Positions 58,200-64,000 of a DNA stretch of 64,000 nucleotides are shown here, piece by piece. The stretch is from contig NC_060893.1 of assembly GCF_014805685.1 (NCBI RefSeq), positions 10,785,773-10,849,772 on the forward strand, given 5' to 3'. The notes under the pieces are model-generated. The model was not told the origin of the DNA. It worked only from the letters and a program-made list of their open reading frames with translations, and did no database searches. The translations under genes and the position numbers were made by a program. Source of the DNA: Silurus meridionalis. Lineage: Eukaryota; Chordata; Actinopteri; Siluriformes; Siluridae. The stretch's first letter is position 1. Each line of letters starts with the position of its first letter.

Positions 58200-58254
58200 C
58201 TTTTACAGCAGTTATCAGACAATTAGCACAACTCCTCTTCTCTCTAGAAAGAAC

Positions 58255-58930
58255 ATGGCAGCATGGCTGAGATTTCCAAAGTTGCATCTGATCAAAACAC
58301 AAGACAGTGTTCTTTAGACAGACAAGACTAAAATGGAGATGTTTAGCCATAATGCACAGTGCCAAACACAGTGGCAAAAACCAAACACAACATATCAGAC
58401 AAAAACCTTATGCCAACTGTCAAGTATAGGGGTGAAGATGTGGGCTTTGTTTACCGCCACACTATGCAGCCATTGAATTGACCATGTACAAAAGTATTTT
58501 AGATTCAAATGTGAGGCCATCTGTCTGACAGCTAAAGCTTGGTCTGCACTGGGTCATGCAAGAAGACAATTATTACATCACGCCACCAAATCTACAACAG
58601 AATGAACAGAATTACAACCTCAACCTGATTGAAATGCTGTAGGACTTAAAACAACTGCACTTGAACAAATGCACACCAACCTCAATGAACGGAAGCAACG
58701 TTGTGAATATACAAATATCCTATACAATGATGTGAAAGACTGAAAGTTATACAGAAAATGATTACTTCAAGTTATTGCTGTTAAAGGTGGTTCTACGAGC
58801 TATTGAATTATAAGGTGTACTTAGTTTTCACACATGGCTTCTACATCATGGCTTTATTTTCGCAAAATGAATTACACAATGTAATATGTCAGGTTATTCA
58901 TCTGAGGTTGACCTAATTCTAAGACTAAGT
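58255..58930 (+). pseudogene. fossil Tc1-like transposase and 3' end
   Basis: In scattered plus-strand frames I can read the family's landmarks in order. The block before the first catalytic Asp is near 58280-58330, where the usual Trp codon of WTDE has become a TAG stop (58315-58317), the Asp codon is kept at 58321-58323 and the following Glu has become Lys. A QDN-like GAC AAT is at 58565-58570, and a LNLIEML block has its Glu codon at 58631-58633. Asp to Glu spans only 22 codons, so about a dozen codons are missing from a DD34E core. The C-terminal KGGSTSY and stop lie near 58786-58806, followed by a non-coding 3' end. No terminal repeats could be identified. This is an old copy, much more worn than the one at 41 kb. 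Confidence 0.75.
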
Positions 58931-61168
58931 AGTCGAGCATTCTGTATTAAAAATGGCTTTTATGTCAAATTGGACATCTGTGTTTGCTTAGATCAATAGT
59001 TTATAATTCAACCACACTGGAATGAAGAGTAAAAATAACTTATAATAGACTGTGTTCTTTTGCGTAATATAATTTAATTTTAACAGTTTTTTTATAAAAT
59101 TATAATAAAAATTCTGAATATATGCACTTCTGTATGTTTTAAAATGCTTGTTATTGCCAGTCAGTATCTGCAGTGAATATAGTGTAACTCAGTAGTAGTG
59201 CAGTCTGTAGCGGAAGAGTGTCCTGTCTGGGGCCCTGTGCTGTCCTCTTCTGCTGCTCTTTTGATTTGAAATATTGTCTTACATAATGAGGGAGAAAAAT
59301 AGAGCGAGCGTGCACTTCTGTGCCAGTGTCAGCTTAATCAATCATTTTTAAACACGGGCAGTCGTGGAGCGCCTCCTGCCTCCCATCCGACGCATCCTTC
59401 CCCTGCTCCAGTGTAGCACGGCGGCAGCAATTCATCATCACTCCAAAAATTAAGGCTCCGTCATATCACATCGTCCTTGCCTCCTTTCTGCGTTAAACAC
59501 AGAGGTTGGGGTGGAGGAGGAGGGGGGGTTGAATGGCGGCCGCATGATTAGTCGTGTGAGGACAGACACTTTGAGTTTTCCCTTGATGGTCTCACTTTTT
59601 CTTTAGTACATTTTCTTTCTTTCACGCACTTTCTCCCTTTCTGGCTTTCTCCTGTGCTCCAATTTCTCATCATTCCATGTCATCCTGCTGTACCCGAAAA
59701 AAGAGAAAGGGAGGACTGCTGGAGTCAAGGTGATTGGAAGGGATTGCTGGAGGTCAGATGGTCAGAGCACCATGGGAGAGGTGCAGGAAGAGACAGAATA
59801 GGTCTCATCTCAGTGATACGTGATAGTCCTACCTAATTTTTTTCCCAGGAACACCGACCTCCATCAAGCTTTTACCAATTGTACTGTAGACGTTTGGGAT
59901 TCGATGAAGTAAAGTTCGAGTGTACCTTTTCATTCTCATTTCAGTTGTTCGAGCTGCAGGAAAAATGACTCTTGCTTTCATCATATAAGTTTGAACACCA
60001 CAGAGAGTGTCAGCTTGAATGACTGGAGGGACCCTGCATTGGCTGGTCAAGCCCACCGTGATCGAAAGAGATCCACATCCACAAATATGTCTAGACCGCC
60101 ACAAGGGGCTTACATGTGAGGGCAGGTGAAGAGAAGCAATTATTTATTGAGGCATGCATCATAGAGATCTCACTAGTGACCGGTCGGTTGTTTCACGCAG
60201 TTGGGTCACACCTGTTTGTTGGAGACAGACAATAAGTAATGCAGGAGTAGGAGGGTGTCTTAAAGATATATCCATACATGCATGCATGCATACATACACA
60301 ATGGCATTTCAAGCACAGAATTACTGATTTTTCATTTTTTGCTTTTGCAGAATATTTTTTATTTTCTGCTTCTTCTGGATAAATTATTTCCACGCACTTA
60401 CACAGCAACACGTTCTCTCCCAGTCTTCATATTTCCTCTCACTACAGGCTATCATAAGTCAAGTCAATCAATTTCTTACCCACAGTGTACCCGCAGTGAC
60501 TGACACAATTACTCATGCAGCGTATTAATTGCCTGTTTTTGCTTTTTAACCATATCCTCTGTTTTGAATTGCAAGCTAGACTGTGTCTCAGTGACAGAAG
60601 TGCAGAACACACTGAACAGGAGCACAAACAAATGCAAACAAGATCGTTCCCAGCTTCTTTTAAAGCAATCATGCAAGTAAAAACAGTGTGTAAACAATTA
60701 CCTTCAGTCACAATAGGTAACACTGGTGTTCAAGCTCATTAGGCCTGGCTGGTGCTCTGTACATGATAATGATGACTGTGAAGCACAGCTGGAACTGAAT
60801 ATCAATATCTGAATGGAAACACAGTGAGTGGGCATCTGTTTATGATAATTCCCACTTTAATTTCACGTTTAAGAGATTGGCACGATCTCACTCAAGGTGC
60901 TATTATGAATATTTTTGCTCAAATTATCACATCCACAGCACCACACTCAACACAATCTTTTAAATCTTTGAATCTTTGTACATAATCTTTGTAAAATTGT
61001 CACTGTGTGATTCTAGCTCTCTAAATGCTCTCTGTTGTAGGGTTTACTATATAACTTATAACTATATATAAGGTTTCCCTGTTTTCCCTCAGTTTTTTTT
61101 TTGTGTTATTTATTATAATGGTGCTAGATTTAGAGCACTGCGCATGTCTGCACATTTTTTATGTTTTA
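58931..61168. other. unique DNA with a CpG-containing block, no gene seen
   Basis: The part at 59200-59560 is GC-richer, with clustered CpGs and a NotI site (GCGGCCGC, 59536-59543). Frames at 59654-60104 and 60193-60742 are open on both strands and have no domains. A short ATGC/ATAC run lies at about 60273-60298. Confidence 0.35.
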
Positions 61169-61170
61169 TA

Positions 61171-61700
61171 TACACCGTTCAGGCATAACCTAATGGCCAC
61201 AGATCAGGTATAACATTATGACCACCTGCTGAATATTGTGTTGGTCCCCTTTTGATGCCAAAACAGTCCTGCCCCATCGAACATTAACAGCATGAACTTC
61301 TTCAGCAATTTGAGCTACAGTTGCTCATTTGTTGGATCGGACCACACAGGCCAGCCTTCACTCCCTAAGTGCACCAATGTGCTTGGCCGCCCATGACTCT
61401 GTCGCCGGTTCACCACTCTTCCTTCCTTGGACCACTTTTGATAGGTACTGCTGCAGACCGCGAACACCCCACAAGAGCTGCAGTTTTAGAGATGCTCTGA
61501 GCCAGTCTTCTAGCCATCACTATCTGACCCTTGTCGACTCACTCATATCTTACTTTTTCCTGCTTCTAACACATCAACTTTGAGGACAAAATGTTCACTT
61601 GCTGCCTGATATATCCCACCCACTAACAGGTACCATGATAAAGAGATAAGCAGTGTTATTCACTTCACCTGTCATAATCTTATAATGTCATAATGTGTAT
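61171..61700 (-). mobile_element. internally deleted Tc1/mariner copy
   Basis: The left end reads TACACCGTTCAGGCATAACC and is followed by a second, closely related copy, ATCAGGTATAACATTATGAC then CACCTG (from about 61203). The right end, on the minus strand, starts TATACACATTATGACATTAT. These terminal phrases and the following 'attgtgttggtccccttttg' belong to a Tc1/mariner family that is very common in fish. Only about 530 bp remain. On the minus strand (61500 down to about 61340) the N-terminal helix-turn-helix is readable as [15 protein letters not shown], then frame-shifted into YQKWSKEG and GRPS. The middle and catalytic part, and the start codon region, are deleted. The element is non-autonomous. 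Confidence 0.82.
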
Positions 61701-61734
61701 ATAAAATAATTCTTCTACTCATTTTTACTTGGTG

Positions 61735-62015
61735 GACGTAGAGTCTATCTCAGGAACACTGGTTGCAAGGTGGAAACCCATCCCTCGTGCCCCACATACC
61801 TCTTCGGTTGGGACAGCAATCCACAATTCATGCACACATTCAGAGTACATGGGCAATTTAGGATACCAAATTCACCTCTCTGCGTGTTTTTGAGAGATGG
61901 TAGGAAATGAGAGAACCCGAGGAAACCCATTGGGACACATGGGAGGACATGCAAATCTCTGTACAGAGAGTAATCTGAGCTCTAGATTGAACCGGAGACC
62001 TTGAGCTGTGAGCAA
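61735..62015 (+). repeat. fragment of a widespread fish interspersed repeat
   Basis: Phrases typical of a very common repeat are visible in order: 'tatctcaggaacactg', 'acacattcagagtacatgggcaattta' (worn form of a 'cattcatacactacggacaattt' phrase), CCCGAGGAAACCCATTGGGA, then ACATGGGAGGACATGCAAAT and 'gattgaaccggagacc'. I do not assign a family name. It is considerably diverged. Confidence 0.65.
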
Positions 62016-64000
62016 TAAAAATAATGTATGAAAAATTCCTAACTAGAAAAAATGTTCCTGTAAAGAGCAATAAGCAGTAAAAAATAAATCCCAATTCGAA
62101 TAAATATTTCTTGTGACCACCCTTCTGCTTAATGCATAAAATATCTTCGATACTTTGTTGCTGAAGACAGACATAAACTAGAGTGCAGAAAACTTTGTAC
62201 AGCACCGAGCACAAAACTGCTTTGCTCATAATAACACCGACATGAAACTGCAAATGCCCTAAAGATCTTTTCCTACACGTCTCTTCTGAGCAGTGCTTTA
62301 TAGTGTAGCACTGAGCATTATGAGCTCCTGAGATTCCTGCAGCTTTTCCACACACTCCTCTACTATTAATGACAAAAGAAAACCTCAGCATAAATAACAT
62401 GGAGCAGCATATGCTGTATGCCGTTCAGCCCAAGTTATTGAGAATTGCGCTCATCTGTTCTGGTGCAAGAAAAGGGCTGAGAATGCAATATTGGAATTTA
62501 AACGCATCTTCCCAGAGAATGTTTCTTTTCTTGGACTGCCTTGCCGTAAACTTTCACAAGAGCAGGAGAAATCCTTGGCAATATTTCTGTGTTATTTGTT
62601 TCATATATGTGTAAAGGACAAGCACAACGTTTTGGGAAACTCATTTATGTGGTTCTCACAGGGAATTAAAGGGATTGTGTAATATGGCAGACACAATAAG
62701 CATCTCAACTCTTGATATACAGCGTGCCTGTGTTTGTAGGGTGTATTCTGGACGCATCTGTTCGGTTTTAGCTTGTGCTTGACAGTAGGATTAAATGATG
62801 ATGGTTTCCAACATATGATCTAGGAAAAGATTTATCTGAAGGAAGACTATGCTGTATATCAGACACCCATTGTAGAACACAAAGTAAAGCAAATACTGCA
62901 ACTACATTACAATAAAACATTATGCAACCACAAAGTCAACACCCTGATCTTAATGGTGTATCTAAAGTCTGATATCATAAAAAGATCAATAAAATTTTGG
63001 GCTTTTTTTCATTACATAACTTCTTCCTTTTTCTCCCTGGCAGTGCAGTTTGTATGCAGTTATAAGTTGAGGCCCACCACATGAGTTATTAGGTGTATAT
63101 ATTTTCCTAACAAAACAGTAGATCTGTTATAAGTGTAAAGAGCATGCCGCTAAATCTACACCCTCAAAACAATGTATTACAACACTTACAAAGATCATGT
63201 GCATTTATTCCTCCTGCACATCTACATACACACTTGTCAGTTAAAACATAGACTTTATTTGCTTTTAATTTCACTTAGTACTTATGATCATAAAAATGCT
63301 GTTTGATACTATAGGCGTGCTGTAATGAGAGAAATGCAGTGCAACCAATGAGAGAACCACCCTGAGGAAAGAGATGATGGCAAACAGATGAGGACAAGCC
63401 TAACGACATTCCACACTCAAAAGGTGTTTGTAGTGTAATTAAAACTCATGACATAGCAGTAAATGTTCCTAAACAAATGAATAAAGTCCCATAACATGGA
63501 AACGCCCCATCAGAAATAAAAAGCACATAATATATTTATTGTGTAAAATTTTTAATGAAAAGGGACAAAGAGATTTAGGACTGTAAGAGTAATTTTGTTG
63601 TCTTTTGTTGACTACATTAACACCTAGCTTATCATATCACTGTCTTTAATTAGAAAAAGGACCGAAGTGAAGAAAGAAATAAACGAGGCGTTCGCCAAAA
63701 GAATGATCCATGCGGGAAATATTATGAGGTGTAATGAAGTTGCTGCTTTTCCAGCGTTGTGGAGAGCTTCAAATGAGACGCCCATTAGTAGGATAGCAGT
63801 AGCTGTGAAACCATGTTTTAGTCAGGCCAGCTGTCATGGCTTTACATGCTCTTTCAGCATCGTAGGAGAATATTTAACACATACACGGGTGTGAAACCAA
63901 TATAACAACATAGAATGTCAGCAAAATATGACACATGGAAAACAAAACACATCAGCAGAATATGACACATAGAAAACAAGATGCAGCGAGCACTGCTTAA
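62016..64000. other. unique DNA, no gene supported
   Basis: A 180-codon minus-strand frame (61858-62400) is the longest not explained by a repeat. Its last third reads antisense through the repeat at 61735-62015 and no domain is recognisable, so I do not call it a gene. The block 63650-63890 is repeat-free with balanced composition and is a regulatory candidate. Confidence 0.35.

Overview
This window looks like nuclear DNA from a ray-finned (teleost) fish. The evidence is the mix of repeats: an RTE-type LINE of a kind common in fish, a tRNA-Glu-derived SINE that borrows this LINE's ends, several Tc1/mariner copies of different ages, hAT-type non-autonomous elements, L2-like LINE tails ending in short tandem repeats, and a very high density of long CA/GT, GA/CT, AT and GATA microsatellites. 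The species cannot be told from the sequence. No open reading frame could be supported as a host protein-coding exon, and no functional RNA gene was found. The window reads as intergenic or deep-intronic DNA. Nearly every long open frame is either antisense to, or part of, a broken transposable element, or runs through a simple repeat.

Layout. 0-5 kb: a decayed interspersed repeat (about 300-915), a GATA array (2876-2980) and otherwise AT-rich DNA. 5-10 kb: a C-rich/CA tract, a 915-bp hAT element with a perfect 8-bp target duplication and a remnant of a zinc-finger transposase N-terminus, then GT and GA arrays and two strong CTCF-like motifs pointing away from each other (7607 and 9157). 10-15 kb: a nearly full-length but broken RTE-type LINE on the minus strand (11868-14714). 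15-23 kb: repeat-poor DNA with possible regulatory blocks, including a TATAAAAG box at 20772. 23-24 kb: a worn hAT-like element between AT and GT arrays. 24-35 kb: mostly unique DNA, GC-richer in places (24.3-25.5, 27.0-27.5, 33.0-33.3 kb). 35.8 kb: the SINE. 40.4-43.6 kb: a compact unstable cluster of TAGC/TAGA array, AT arrays, a Tc1-like transposon with perfect 25-bp terminal repeats, and a long near-perfect inverted repeat. 44-58 kb: unique DNA with GA, CT/CA and purine-rich G4-capable tracts. 58-62 kb: a fossil Tc1-like transposase, a CpG-rich block with a NotI site, an internally deleted Tc1/mariner copy and a fragment of a widespread fish repeat. The rest shows nothing specific.

How the parts relate. 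The LINE and the SINE are the clearest functional pair. The SINE's body joins a 17-nt match to the LINE's 5' end directly to the LINE's 3' tail, behind a tRNA-Glu head, which is what one expects of a SINE moved by this LINE's reverse transcriptase. All recognisable transposase and reverse transcriptase frames here are broken, so none of these copies should be able to move by itself. Calls of family are from recognised motifs and structure (termini, target duplications, catalytic motifs); regulatory calls are sequence matches only and are given low confidence.
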